DNA of 60,581 bases from Frankia canadensis (GCF_900197875.1 NZ_FZMO01000068.1:1-60581); one strand, 5' to 3'. Positions 16,111 to 25,071 are shown, counted from the first letter of the stretch. Notes: generated from the letters alone by a model not told the origin. Numbers and translations: made by a program.

Positions 16111-17046
16111 ATGACGGCGCCGACGGGTGTCGAGCGGGCCGCGGTCGGTGTGGGACCGATCCGGACGGTGTGCCTGCAGCTGGCCTGCCCGGACGGCGAG
16201 CCGGCCGCGGACAGGGTGCGGCGGGTCCTCGCCGAGCTGCGTGCCGTCGAGGCCGACCTGGTCGTGCTGCCCGAGCTGTGGGCGACCGGGTACTTCCACT
16301 TCGACGACTACGCCGCGCAGGCCGAGCCGCTGACCGGCCCGCTGGTCAGCGCCCTGCGGGCGGCCGCCCGGGACGGCCGGTTCCACCTGGTCACGGGCAG
16401 CCTCGTCGAGCGGGCCGAGGATGGCCGCCTGTTCAACACCTCGGTGCTCGTCGACCCGGCCGGCGAGATCCTGCTGACCTACCGCAAGATCCACCTGTTC
16501 GGCCACGAGTCGGACGAGGCCAGACTGCTGACGCCGGGCACGTCAGCCCCGGCAGCCCCGGGAGGCAGCACGTCGGCCTCGGCCGAGCTGGGGGGGAGCA
16601 CGTCAGCGCCGGGCGTGCCGGGGCGGGCCGCGGTGCCGTACGCGCCGACGGTGGGCAGCGCACTCGGTCGGGTCGCGCTGGCGACCTGCTACGATCTGCG
16701 CTTTCCCGAACTGTTCCGGCTCTACGCCGACGCCGGGGCCGAGCTTGTCGTGGTCGTCTCCGCGTGGCCGGCGGACCGGTTGGCGCACTGGCGGGTGCTC
16801 GCCCGGGCCCGTGCCATCGAGAACCAGGTGTACCTCGTCGCCTGCAACGCGGCCGGCCGGCACGCGGGCCGCGAGCTCGCCGGTGCGAGCGTCGTCGTCG
16901 ACCCGTGGGGCGAGGTGGTGGCCGAGTGCGACGCGCGCGAGGGGCGGCTGTGTTCCGAGCTCGACCCGGCCCGGGTGGCCGCGGTGCGCGAGGCGTTCCC
17001 CGTGCTCACCCATCGTCGGGTCGGCGTCGCACCGGGGCTGGCCTGA
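16111..17046 (+). CDS. Carbon-nitrogen hydrolase (nitrilase superfamily)
   Basis: A 311-residue amidohydrolase with the Glu-Lys-Cys triad visible in VVLPELWATGY, YRKIHLFGHE and LATCYDLRFPELFR. The family cleaves amides or nitriles; omega-amidase or N-carbamoyl amidase-type activity is possible. An unusual insert of about 33 residues (TSAPAAPGGSTSASAELGGS and more), encoded by GC-rich imperfect repeats, lies between the Lys and Cys motifs where relatives have a short loop. It starts at ATG 16111, which fits the expected N-terminal strand (IRTVCLQLACP), with GGGAGAAGGGCG upstream. Confidence 0.92.
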   Translation: MTAPTGVERAAVGVGPIRTVCLQLACPDGEPAADRVRRVLAELRAVEADLVVLPELWATGYFHFDDYAAQAEPLTGPLVSALRAAARDGRFHLVTGSLVERAEDGRLFNTSVLVDPAGEILLTYRKIHLFGHESDEARLLTPGTSAPAAPGGSTSASAELGGSTSAPGVPGRAAVPYAPTVGSALGRVALATCYDLRFPELFRLYADAGAELVVVVSAWPADRLAHWRVLARARAIENQVYLVACNAAGRHAGRELAGASVVVDPWGEVVAECDAREGRLCSELDPARVAAVREAFPVLTHRRVGVAPGLA

Positions 17047-17110
17047 CCCCTGACCCGGGTCCCGCGGGACCAGGAGACGCGCGGCGGGATCGCGGGGCAG
17101 TGGCGCCGCG

Positions 17111-18424
17111 TCACCAGAGCCGGTAGGCGACCTCGCCGTGCTGGGTGGTGTCGAGCCCCTCGACCTCCTCGTCCGGCGTGACCCGCAGCCGGTGCACCAG
17201 CCGGACTGCCCCGGCGATGAGCAGCGACGCGACGAACGAGTACGCCACGACCGCGACCACGGCGACCGCCTGTTCCCGCAGCAGGCCGGCGTCGCCGCCG
17301 TAGAACAGGCCGTCGCGCCCACCGACGTCGCTGCAGCCCAGCAGGCCGATGAGCAGGGCGCCCAGCGCGCCGCCGACAAGGTGCACGGCGCCGACGTCCA
17401 GGGCGTCGTCGATGCCGACCTTGCCTTTGATGGCGGTCGCCAGCGCGCAGGCCCCGCCGGCGAGGAAGCCGATGACGATCGAGCCCATCGGCGTCACGTA
17501 CCCCGCGGCCGGCGTGATGGCGACCAGCCCGGCCACCGCACCGGAGGCCGCGCCGAGGGTGGAGGCCATCCCGTCCCGGATGCGTTCCACGATGATCCAG
17601 CCCAGCAGGGCGCAGGCCGCCGCGGTGTTGGTGTTGATGAACGCGTTGCCGGCGAGCCGGCCGGCGCTCAGGGCGGAGCCGGCGTTGAAGCCGAACCAGC
17701 CGAACCACAGCAGCCCGGCGCCGAGCAGCACGAAGGGCACGTTGTGCGGGCGGAAGTCGCCCGTCGGCCAACCACGGCGGCGACCCAGCACGATCGAGAT
17801 CGCGATCGCCGCCGCCCCGGCGTTGGCGTGCACGACCGTCCCGCCGGCGAAGTCCTCGGCGCCGTGCTTGTACAGCCAGCCGGTGGGGGAGAAGACCCAG
17901 TGCGCGACCGGGCCGTAGACCAGCACCGACCACAGCGAGATGAACATCACGAAGGCGCTGAACCGGAACCGGTCCGCGCTCGCGCCCGTGATGAGCGCGG
18001 GCGTGATGACGGCGAACATCAGCTGGAAGCAGACGAACACCACCGGCGGGATCGTCTGGGCCGCGGGCCCGGTGTAGCCGGCGACCTGGCGGTCCAGGTG
18101 CGCGAGGCCGACCTGGTCGAACCCGCCGATCAGGCCGTTCGCCCCACCGAATGCCAGGCTGTACGTCACCAGCACCCAGAGCACGCTGACGATGCCAATG
18201 CAGAAGAAGTTCTGCATGATCATGCTGAGGACGTTCTCGACGCGGACCATCCCGCCGTAGAAGAAGGCGAGGCCGGGCGTCATGAGCAGGACGAGGGCGG
18301 CGCTGGACAGCACCCACGCCGTGTCGCCGCTGTTGATCGTCCTGAAGTCGAACGGCATGTCGCTCCCGTCCCCCGCCGCGGGCGCCGCGCCCGCATCGCG
18401 ACTCGGAGCGTCGTCACTGGTCAT
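17111..18424 (-). CDS. amt: Ammonium transporter (Amt family)
   Basis: A 437-residue integral membrane protein of about 11 helices that conducts ammonia/ammonium. Family signatures include the periplasmic start DTAWVLSSAALVLLMTPGLA, FFYGGMVR, the pore region DFAGGTVVHANAGAAA with its conserved His, and a late VHLVGGALGALLIGL with the second pore His. The C-terminal tail contains DEEVEGLDTTQHGEVAY, as in regulated Amt proteins. The start may be ATG 18424 or ATG 18358 (MPFDFRTINSGD), the latter with a better GGGAG RBS. No glnK or glnD lies next to it, which is less usual. Confidence 0.95.
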   Translation of the reverse strand: MTSDDAPSRDAGAAPAAGDGSDMPFDFRTINSGDTAWVLSSAALVLLMTPGLAFFYGGMVRVENVLSMIMQNFFCIGIVSVLWVLVTYSLAFGGANGLIGGFDQVGLAHLDRQVAGYTGPAAQTIPPVVFVCFQLMFAVITPALITGASADRFRFSAFVMFISLWSVLVYGPVAHWVFSPTGWLYKHGAEDFAGGTVVHANAGAAAIAISIVLGRRRGWPTGDFRPHNVPFVLLGAGLLWFGWFGFNAGSALSAGRLAGNAFINTNTAAACALLGWIIVERIRDGMASTLGAASGAVAGLVAITPAAGYVTPMGSIVIGFLAGGACALATAIKGKVGIDDALDVGAVHLVGGALGALLIGLLGCSDVGGRDGLFYGGDAGLLREQAVAVVAVVAYSFVASLLIAGAVRLVHRLRVTPDEEVEGLDTTQHGEVAYRLW

Positions 18425-18510
18425 TTCCTGTCCATGACGATGCCGTGTCGGGCGGGTAAAGGTCCCAATTTGGGTGCCCATGGTGACAGGGGGCGTGGGG
18501 ACGGGTGACG

Positions 18511-18554
18511 CCGCCCGTCCGCCCGCCCGTCCGTCCGCCCGTCCGTCCGTCCGT
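18511..18554. repeat. Tetranucleotide repeat CCG(C/T), 11 units
   Basis: Eleven contiguous CCGC/CCGT units lie in the divergent region between amt and the PPOX gene, ending 30 bases before the GTG start of the latter. Confidence 0.85.
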
Positions 18555-18583
18555 CGGTGGCGCGGGCGTGGGAGGCTGGTCCC

Positions 18584-19003
18584 GTGCCGAGCCCCGCCCG
18601 CCCGTCGCCGCCTCCGCTGTCCCGCGGCCCGGAGTTCGCCGAGTTCTGGCGGGAACGGCACCTGTGCAGCCTGACCACCGTGCGCCCGGACGGGAGCGTG
18701 CACGTCGTCGCGGTCGGCGCCACGCTCGACGCCGACACCGGCCTCGCCCGGGTGATCACCGGCGGTGGGTCCCGCAAGGCGCGCATCATCGCCGCGGGCC
18801 CCGCGACGGGCACCCCCGTCGCCCTGTGCCAGATCGACGGGCGCCGCTGGTCGACGCTGGAGGGCCTGGCCGTCGTGCGCGACGATCCTGCCAGCGTGGC
18901 CGAGGCCGAGCGCCGCTACGCGCTGCGCTACCGCCAGCCGCGGGTCAACCCGGCCCGGGTCGTGCTGGAGATCCGCGTCACTCGGGTGCTTGGCAGCGTC
19001 TGA
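18584..19003 (+). CDS. PPOX-class (flavin/F420-type) split-barrel protein
   Basis: A 139-residue split beta-barrel protein of the pyridoxamine-phosphate-oxidase-like class, which in actinobacteria often uses F420 or FMN. Seen are EFAEFWRERHLCSLTTVRPD, then SVHVVAVGATLDADTGLARV, SRKARIIAA, and a late RVNPARVVLEIRVTRV strand. GTG 18584 has GGGAGG nine bases upstream and is preferred to an in-frame start nine codons earlier. Its 3' end overlaps the convergent TetR gene by 26 bases. The substrate is unknown. Confidence 0.85.
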   Translation: MPSPARPSPPPLSRGPEFAEFWRERHLCSLTTVRPDGSVHVVAVGATLDADTGLARVITGGGSRKARIIAAGPATGTPVALCQIDGRRWSTLEGLAVVRDDPASVAEAERRYALRYRQPRVNPARVVLEIRVTRVLGSV

Positions 19004-19850
19004 CGCGGACGCCGTCCGGCTGCTGTCCCTTCCGCGCACTCGCGTCCGCGCCCGCCGCGTCCGCGCCCGCCGGATCCTCGAGCGCCGCGTCGACGCTCGC
19101 CGCGATGCCGTCGAGCAGCCACTCGAGGCCCTCCTCGAAGCGCTCCCGCGCGTCCGTCTCGGAGGCCACGACGATCGACATGGGCAGCTGGGCCAGGTGC
19201 GGGTGGTCGCCGCTGCCGAGCACGTCGGCCAGGTAGGACTGGAGCACGCCGGGCTCGTACGCGTCGCGGGCCTGGCGTTCGTGCAGCTCGGTGGCGACGT
19301 GGCCGAGGGTGTACGTGTCGATCGCGCGCAGCAGGGCGACCCGGCGCCGCGGGGGGAGCGGGAGCTCGGCGACGGCGGCCGCCGACTGCTCGGCGTGGCG
19401 CAGCGCGTTCGGTCCGAGCAGGGGATGTCCGGCGTGGATGCGCAGCATCCACGGATGTCGCAGGCTGCTGTCCCGGGTGCGGTGGGCGATCGCACGCAGC
19501 GCGTCGCGCCACCGCGCGGGCAGCGGCTCGGGCACGAGCACCTCGGCCGCGATGTGGTCGGCCATGAGCGCGAGCAGGCCATCCTTGCGGGCGATGTGGG
19601 AGTAGAGCGTCATCGGCCGGGCGTCGAGGGCGGCGGCGACCCGGCGGATCGAGACGGCCTCGATCCCCTCGGCGTCGGCGATCGCGATCGCGGCCTCGAC
19701 GATCGCCTCGCGGGTGAGCGCGGGCCGGCGCCGCGCGGTGGGCTTGGTCCACACCAGATCGACGGCACTCGCCACGACGTCCATGTCCAGCGCCGGATCG
19801 GCCGCCGGCTCGAGGGCCGGGCCGCCGCTACCGCCGGTCTGGTCGCCCAT
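18978..19850 (-). CDS. TetR-family transcriptional regulator
   Basis: A 290-residue repressor. An N-terminal extension (about 40 residues) precedes the helix-turn-helix (LTREAIVEAAIAIADAEGIE, then AVSIRRVAAALDARPMTLYS). The ligand-binding part resembles the tetracycline-repressor C-terminal class (LRHPWMLRIHAGHPLLGPNA). It is divergent from the MFS exporter gene, with 166 bases between the starts, the classic arrangement of an efflux pump and its repressor. The acidic/Ala-rich tail (DPAGADAAGADASA) reads into the end of the convergent PPOX gene. Start ATG 19850. Confidence 0.9.
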   Translation of the reverse strand: MGDQTGGSGGPALEPAADPALDMDVVASAVDLVWTKPTARRRPALTREAIVEAAIAIADAEGIEAVSIRRVAAALDARPMTLYSHIARKDGLLALMADHIAAEVLVPEPLPARWRDALRAIAHRTRDSSLRHPWMLRIHAGHPLLGPNALRHAEQSAAAVAELPLPPRRRVALLRAIDTYTLGHVATELHERQARDAYEPGVLQSYLADVLGSGDHPHLAQLPMSIVVASETDARERFEEGLEWLLDGIAASVDAALEDPAGADAAGADASARKGQQPDGVRVRRCQAPE

Positions 19851-19879
19851 GCCTCGAGGTTACGCGGGAGTCGGAGACC

Positions 19880-19932
19880 GAGACACGCTATCGAAACCGA
19901 GTCGACGTATCGGTAAGCGAGACGGTGTATCG
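19880..19932. promoter_or_regulatory. Candidate TetR operator region (imperfect direct repeats)
   Basis: Between the divergent tetR and MFS genes, GAGACACGCTATCG (19880-19893) and GAGACGGTGTATCG (19919-19932) match at 10 of 14 positions, 39 bases apart. GTATCG also occurs at about 19908. No clean palindrome is visible, so this is a weak prediction. Confidence 0.3.
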
Positions 19933-20016
19933 TTCTGCGTGCACGTTTCGTGTGTCCGGCTTCGCCTGGCTTCGGCTCCCGGCTGTCGACCGGCGCGAAC
20001 GATCGCGGAGGTGGTC

Positions 20017-21606
20017 ATGGCATCGCAGGCATCGAGCGCGGCCGAGGACGCGGGGGCGGGTGGCGATCCCGAGCGCCTCGATCCCGCGCTCATCCGGCTG
20101 GCGCTGATCGTCCTGGCCGGCACGGTCGTGGTGCAGCTCGATGCCACGATCGTGTCCGTCGCGCTGGAGACGCTCGGCCGCTCGTTCCACGCCGGTGTCG
20201 CGACGATCCAGTGGGTCAGCACGGCGTACCTGCTGGCCCTCGCCGTGGTCATCCCCCTGACCGGCTGGCTGGTGGACCGCTTCGGCGGCCGGCGGATGTG
20301 GCTGATCGCGCTGGCACTGTTCCTGGCCGGATCCGCGCTGTGCGGGGCGGCCTGGTCGGCGGGCAGCCTGATCGCGTTCCGGATCGTCCAGGGCCTGGGC
20401 GGCGGCCTGCTGCTGCCCCTGATGCAGACGATCCTCGCGCAGGCCGCAGGCCCGCGACGGCTGGGCCGGCTGATGGCGACCGTGGCCGTGCCGGCGCTGC
20501 TCACGCCGGTGCTCGGGCCGGTGGTCGGCGGCGTCCTCGTCGACTCGCTGAGCTGGCGGTGGATCTTCCTGATCAACGTGCCGGTCTGTGTCATCGCCTT
20601 CGCGCTGGCCTGGCGGTGGATGCCGCCGCTGCCCGGTGCCGGCCACCAGGCCTTCGACGGCCTCGGCTTCGCGCTGCTGTCGCCCGGGCTCGCTGCGGTG
20701 GTCTACGGCTTCTCGGAGGCGGGCCGGCGGGGCGACTTCGCGGATCCGCGGGGCCTCGTGCCGCTGGTCGTCGGGGTGCTGCTGCTGGTCGCCTTCGCGG
20801 TCCACGCCCTGCGGATGCGGGGTGTCCCGCTCATCGACCTGCGCCTGTTCCGCTCGGCGCCGTTCAGCGGGTCCGCCGGGCTGATGTTCCTGTTCGGCAT
20901 CTCGCTGTATGGCGCGATGTTCCTGCTTCCCCTCTATGAGCAGCAGGTGCGGGGCCGCGGGGCGACCGATGCCGGGCTGCTGCTCGCCCCGCAGGGCCTG
21001 GGCATGATGATCGCGATGATCCTGCTCGGCCGGGTGGTCGACCGGACCAGCCCTCGGCTGCTGGTCCTCATCGGCCTCTCCCTCGCGATCCTGGGCTCGG
21101 TGGCGTACACCCAGATCGGTACCGACACCAGTGAGCTGCTGCTCGGTGCGTCCCTGGTCGTCCGGGGCATGGGGCTCGCGGCGGCGACCATTCCGGTCAT
21201 GTCGGCCGCCTACACGGGTCTCGCGTCGGCGCAGATCCCGCGGGCGACCTCCGCGGTGCGGATCTTCCAGCAGATCGGCGGCTCCCTGGGCACGGCCGTG
21301 CTGGCGGTGGTCCTCGCGCATGAGCTGCGCGGCGCGGGGTCACCCAACCCGGCGACGCAGGCCCACGCCTTCGCGGTGTCCTTCTGGTGGACGCTCGGCG
21401 CCACCGTCGTCGCCCTCCCCTGCGCGCTTCTCCTGCCCGGTCGGGTGGTGCTCGACGATGGTCCGCAGGCCGCCGAGACCGGGAAGCCCGTGGACGCCAC
21501 GCCGGATGACGTGGCGTCCGCCGTGGCGGAACCTTCCGTGTCTCTGCCTGGTCAGGAGGCGGCGCCGTCCGCCGAGCCGGGTTCGCATGCCGCCCGGTCC
21601 GGGTGA
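20017..21606 (+). CDS. MFS drug efflux transporter, DHA2 (EmrB/QacA) type
   Basis: A 529-residue major facilitator with about 14 hydrophobic segments. Signatures include the first helix motif VVVQLDATIVSVALETLG, motif A-like GWLVDRFGGRRMW, IVQGLGGGLLLPLMQTIL and antiporter motif C (GPVVGGVLVDSLSWRWIFLI). These proteins exchange drugs or metabolites for protons. It starts at ATG 20017 behind GGAGG, divergent from the TetR gene that probably controls it. Its stop lies 2 bases from the convergent sensor kinase stop, with no room for a terminator. Confidence 0.95.
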   Translation: MASQASSAAEDAGAGGDPERLDPALIRLALIVLAGTVVVQLDATIVSVALETLGRSFHAGVATIQWVSTAYLLALAVVIPLTGWLVDRFGGRRMWLIALALFLAGSALCGAAWSAGSLIAFRIVQGLGGGLLLPLMQTILAQAAGPRRLGRLMATVAVPALLTPVLGPVVGGVLVDSLSWRWIFLINVPVCVIAFALAWRWMPPLPGAGHQAFDGLGFALLSPGLAAVVYGFSEAGRRGDFADPRGLVPLVVGVLLLVAFAVHALRMRGVPLIDLRLFRSAPFSGSAGLMFLFGISLYGAMFLLPLYEQQVRGRGATDAGLLLAPQGLGMMIAMILLGRVVDRTSPRLLVLIGLSLAILGSVAYTQIGTDTSELLLGASLVVRGMGLAAATIPVMSAAYTGLASAQIPRATSAVRIFQQIGGSLGTAVLAVVLAHELRGAGSPNPATQAHAFAVSFWWTLGATVVALPCALLLPGRVVLDDGPQAAETGKPVDATPDDVASAVAEPSVSLPGQEAAPSAEPGSHAARSG

Positions 21607-21608
21607 TC

Positions 21609-22931
21609 TCAGCGTCGCGCGGGTTCCACGAGCTCCGTGGACTCACGCCAGGGCACCGTGACGCTGACCAGGGTCGGACCGCCGGGCGGGCTGTCCACGA
21701 CGAGCGTGCCGTCGACCGCGTCCACGCGTTCGGTCAGCCCGGCGATACCCGAGCCGCCGCGGGGATCCACCCCGCCCACCCCGTTGTCGCCGACCTCCAG
21801 GACGAGGGTGGCCCCACCGTCCACCCGGCGTAGCTCCACGGTGGCGGCCTCGGCCCGGCTGTGCTTGCTGATGTTGGTCAGCAGCTCCGACGCGGCGAAG
21901 TAGAGCATGGTCTCCACCGCCGCGGCCGGGCGGCTGTCCAGCGTGACGGCGGCGCGGGTCGGCACGGTGCAACGGGCGGCCAGGGAGACCAGTGCCGCGG
22001 GCAGGCCGCGGTCGGTCAGGATCGCCGGGTTGATACCGCGGGCGAGATCGCGCAGCTCCTGGAGCGCCAGCTTCGCCTCCCCGTGTGCCTCGGCCACCAT
22101 CTGCGCCGCGGCGTGCGGATCGTCGGCGAGCTTCTCCTTCGCCATTCCCAGCCCCATCGCCAGAGTGACGAGGCGGGCCTGGGCGCCGTCGTGCAGGTCG
22201 CGCTCGATGCGGCGCAGGTCGGCCGCGGCCGAGTCGACGAGGGTCCCGCGGTCCCCCTCCAGCTCCCGGATCCGCCGTTCGACCGACTCGGAGGGGGAGA
22301 GTAGACCGCGGATCATCGCTCGATCCACCGCCACCAGCGCCCGGGTGGCCCAGGGGAGTACCACCCACCCGACCGTGACCAGCACAAGCGCGGCCACGAA
22401 GCTGATGATGCTCCACGGCAGCCGGATGAACAGGTAGAGCGCGTGGCGCCAGGCCACCGGGTCGCCCAGCGCCGCGAAGGTGGCGCCGAGCCCGTCGACA
22501 CGCCGGCGCGGCGGGCGCGACGGCGCGGGAATCCGCAGGCCGAGCAGCCACCGCGCCCGGGCCCGTTCGACGGCGCCGAAACCGCGGCACACCCACAGGC
22601 CGACGGCCAGCACCGGCAGCCCGATCACCGTGACGGCCAGGCCCACGCCGAGCGCGAGCATCGTCGTCACGAAGACGAAGCCGACCAGCCCGAGGGGAAG
22701 GTTCAGCAGCAGGAACAGGAGCCCCCGCCAGGTCGCGCCACCCGCCGCCAGCCGGGCCGGCCGCGCCCGCTCGGCCGTCGCGGCGAGCGCGGCGCTCTCG
22801 GTCCGGTGGCCGGGAGGGTCGGCACTGCCGGGAGCGGCGGCGGGCGTGCCGGCGGTGGCGACGGCAGGCGGCGGGGGAGCACCGTCGGTGATGGGGAGAG
22901 GGCCGGGGGATGCTGCGGCGTCTGCGGCCAC
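21609..22931 (-). CDS. NarL-type sensor histidine kinase, orphan
   Basis: A 440-residue membrane kinase. A Pro/Ala-rich N-terminus (about 1-65) precedes a membrane sensor region with about four helices (for example FVFVTTMLALGVGLAVTVIG and SIISFVAALVLVTVGWVV), resembling the putative sensor domain common in Streptomyces kinases. The HisKA_3 motif is RRIERDLHDGAQARLV with His247. The ATPase part has LLTNISKHSRA, GDNGVGG and GIAGLTERV. No response regulator gene is adjacent. GTG 22931 follows GGGAGGACGGTAGCTC. Confidence 0.92.
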   Translation of the reverse strand: MAADAAASPGPLPITDGAPPPPAVATAGTPAAAPGSADPPGHRTESAALAATAERARPARLAAGGATWRGLLFLLLNLPLGLVGFVFVTTMLALGVGLAVTVIGLPVLAVGLWVCRGFGAVERARARWLLGLRIPAPSRPPRRRVDGLGATFAALGDPVAWRHALYLFIRLPWSIISFVAALVLVTVGWVVLPWATRALVAVDRAMIRGLLSPSESVERRIRELEGDRGTLVDSAAADLRRIERDLHDGAQARLVTLAMGLGMAKEKLADDPHAAAQMVAEAHGEAKLALQELRDLARGINPAILTDRGLPAALVSLAARCTVPTRAAVTLDSRPAAAVETMLYFAASELLTNISKHSRAEAATVELRRVDGGATLVLEVGDNGVGGVDPRGGSGIAGLTERVDAVDGTLVVDSPPGGPTLVSVTVPWRESTELVEPARR

Positions 22932-23132
22932 GAGCTACCGTCCTCCCAGCGCCTCCGCCCGCCGAACCCGTCCGTGGACGGGTGCCCAACCGGGCCGTGA
23001 CGTGGGTCGAGAGTACCCGATCACGGTCAAGTCGAGACTTTGTCGGTGGGGGATGGTTGTCTTTTCGTAGATCCGGAGGGCAGCCGCTTCCCACCCGGAA
23101 GCGGTCGGGCGACCACGAGGAGCTTGAAGGTC

Positions 23133-23546
23133 ATGAAACTTCTCACGGCCACCGCGTACGCGCAGGGCCTGCGTGTGGACGATTTCCACTGGGCGGTGGA
23201 AGGCGAGCTCGTCACCCTGCGCGCGTTCTGTGACATGCACCTGGACCGGCCGCATGGCCGTTGTGAATGCGGCCGGGTCTTCGTCGGCCTTGGCTCCTTC
23301 TACGGCACCACCACGGCGATGGTGCGTGACCTGCCGGGAATCACGGAGGCGGAATACCGCGAGGCGTTCCGCAACAGCCTCGACGCCCAGGGCTGGGACG
23401 CGCGCGACGCGGACGCCGAAGCCACCCGCCTGCTCGCCGAGGTCGAACGCCTGCCGGTGGGAGCGATCGTCGAGCGGATCGTCGACGACCTCGCGGTCCG
23501 TGCCCTGTCGGACGCCGACATCGGCCGGGTGCCCGGCCGCCGCTGA
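23133..23546 (+). CDS. Conserved actinobacterial hypothetical protein
   Basis: A 137-residue soluble protein starting at ATG 23133 (MKLLTATAYAQGLRVDDFHW) behind GAGGAGCTTGAAGG. A conserved-looking core contains FCDMHLDRPHGRCECGRVFV, with three cysteines that could bind metal or be structural, then SFYGTTTAMVRDL. The C-terminal half is helical and charged. I recall similar proteins with MKLLTAT...DFHW...CxCGR...TTTAMV in Streptomyces and Frankia, but no function. Confidence 0.75.
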   Translation: MKLLTATAYAQGLRVDDFHWAVEGELVTLRAFCDMHLDRPHGRCECGRVFVGLGSFYGTTTAMVRDLPGITEAEYREAFRNSLDAQGWDARDADAEATRLLAEVERLPVGAIVERIVDDLAVRALSDADIGRVPGRR

Positions 23547-23571
23547 GAGCCCTCCACGCCCGTTGCGGCGC

Positions 23572-23608
23572 GCTGCGGCCCCCGCGTGTCGACGGCGGGG
23601 GCCGCAGC
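23572..23608. terminator. Bidirectional terminator hairpin
   Basis: A 13-bp perfect stem (GCTGCGGCCCCCG at 23572-23584 and its complement at 23596-23608) with an 11-base loop sits between two convergent genes. No T-run follows, as is common in very GC-rich actinobacteria. Confidence 0.7.
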
Positions 23609-23622
23609 GGCGCGCAGGGCCG

Positions 23623-25071
23623 TCAGCCGGCCGGTGCCATCGCCAGTGCCGGGTCCCGCCGTCCCCGCGGAGTCCGCCCCCAGGGTTTCGCCGTCGACAG
23701 CACCGTCGCCGTGATGAACAGGACGTTCATGACGCTCGCGCACAGGATGAGCGCGACGGCCTGAGCGGGATACGTGGTCTGCCCGCCCGCGGTGGCGTGC
23801 CCGGCGGCGACGATGAGGGTTCGGATGACCGCACCGCCGCTGATGACCGCGAAGACCGTGATGGAGAGCTTCGCGACGACCCACCAATAGCGCAGCAGGC
23901 CCCAGCGGGTCTTCAGGGACATCACGATGCCGGTGATCAGCGTCAGCAGCGCCAGCGGAATGTCCAGGGTGCGGTCCACGACATGCATGAGTTCGTAGGC
24001 CGAGTGCCGCAGGCCGTCGTCGGCCGCCGCCGTGGACGCGAGGACCAGCTGGGCGAAGGCGACACCGTTCCACCCCACGCTGACGATCACGTGCATGGTC
24101 AGCAGGACGGTACGCATCGGCTTGCGCAGATGGCCTCCCCGCCGCCGCGGCGCCGGGCGTGCCGCCTGGCCGGGCTCGCCATCGGCGGTCGCCTCGGCCT
24201 GCTCGTCCCGCTCCTCCGTCTGGGCTGGCGCGGTCGCGGGGGCCCGCTCCTCCGTCTGGGCTGGCTCGGCCGGGTGGGCCCGCTCCTCCGTCTGGGCTGG
24301 CTCGGCCGGGTGGGCCCGCTCCTCCGCCTGGGCTGGCTCGGCCGGGTGGGTCCGCTCCGCCTCGTCGGGGTCGCTGTGCTGCTCAGGTGCCGTCTTCTGG
24401 TCGGCGACAGGATCGCTGTCGACGACCGCGGGACCGGTCGGAGCCTGGGTGTCGTGCGAGCCGGCGTCACCGCGAACACCGGTGCTGGCGGGGGCTGACC
24501 CCCCGCCGGCGGCGCTCGGGGACGAAGCGATGCCGACGTCGGGGGTGGCCGTCCGTGGCGCGGGAACCGAGAGCGTCGCGGTCGCGCCGCCGGTCCTCTC
24601 GGTCGCCTTTCCGGTCCCCCCGGTTGTCCTGCCGCGCTTCGTCCGGTCCTTGGCGGTGCGCGGGCGGGCCGACCGCGGAGTGGCGGTCCCGGTGGAGGAG
24701 ACGCGCGTCTTCGCGACGGACTTCTCGCCATCCGCCGGCGTCACATCGTCCACCGCCGGCGCCGCATCCACCGCCGAGGTCACGTCCGCCGCTACGGCCT
24801 GGTCTTCCGCCACGGCCTCGCCCGCGGCTGCCGCCACGTCCTCCGGCGGCGCCACGTCCGCAGGCGGTGCGTCGTCCGCAGGCGGTGCGTCATCCCCCGA
24901 CAGTGCATCGCGCGCTGGCGGCAATGCGTCCTCGACCGGCAATGCACCCTCCACCGACAAAGTGTCGGGTGGCGTGCTGACCGGTTGTGGACTGTCAGGT
25001 TCCGGCCGATCGACTTCCATTGTGGGCGCGGTTGTGCTGGCGTTTCCCGATTCGCGGGCGGGGGCGCTCAC
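23623..25071 (-). CDS. DUF2269-like membrane protein with long repetitive N-terminus
   Basis: A 482-residue protein. The first about 310 residues are Ala/Pro/Asp/Glu-rich and probably disordered, with runs such as DDAPPADDAPPADVAPPEDV and four 12-residue repeats of the type EERAHPAEPAQT. The C-terminal about 150 residues form four helices (VLLTMHVIVSVGWNGVAFAQ, IPLALLTLITGIVMSL, ITVFAVISGGAVIRTLI, AVALILCASVMNVLFI), resembling DUF2269-type integral membrane domains. The function is unknown. The tail is almost certainly cytoplasmic or periplasmic and unstructured. The start at 25071 is the first in frame; the 5' region is comparatively AT-rich and likely holds the promoter. Confidence 0.8.
   Translation of the reverse strand: MSAPARESGNASTTAPTMEVDRPEPDSPQPVSTPPDTLSVEGALPVEDALPPARDALSGDDAPPADDAPPADVAPPEDVAAAAGEAVAEDQAVAADVTSAVDAAPAVDDVTPADGEKSVAKTRVSSTGTATPRSARPRTAKDRTKRGRTTGGTGKATERTGGATATLSVPAPRTATPDVGIASSPSAAGGGSAPASTGVRGDAGSHDTQAPTGPAVVDSDPVADQKTAPEQHSDPDEAERTHPAEPAQAEERAHPAEPAQTEERAHPAEPAQTEERAPATAPAQTEERDEQAEATADGEPGQAARPAPRRRGGHLRKPMRTVLLTMHVIVSVGWNGVAFAQLVLASTAAADDGLRHSAYELMHVVDRTLDIPLALLTLITGIVMSLKTRWGLLRYWWVVAKLSITVFAVISGGAVIRTLIVAAGHATAGGQTTYPAQAVALILCASVMNVLFITATVLSTAKPWGRTPRGRRDPALAMAPAG
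24211..24354. repeat. 36-bp in-frame tandem repeat, four copies
   Basis: Units start at 24211, 24247, 24283 and 24319; the middle copies are nearly identical. Each encodes a 12-residue Glu/Pro-rich unit in the DUF2269-like protein. The arrangement is tandem without spacers, so it is not CRISPR. Confidence 0.9.

Noticed and set aside
17058-17071. GGTCCCGCGGGACC perfect palindrome between two convergent genes
   Set aside because: It has no loop and no T-run. It might be part of a terminator, but short GC palindromes are frequent here.
24211-24354. Regular 36-bp repeats considered as a CRISPR array
   Set aside because: The copies are contiguous without spacers and keep an open reading frame in a real gene.
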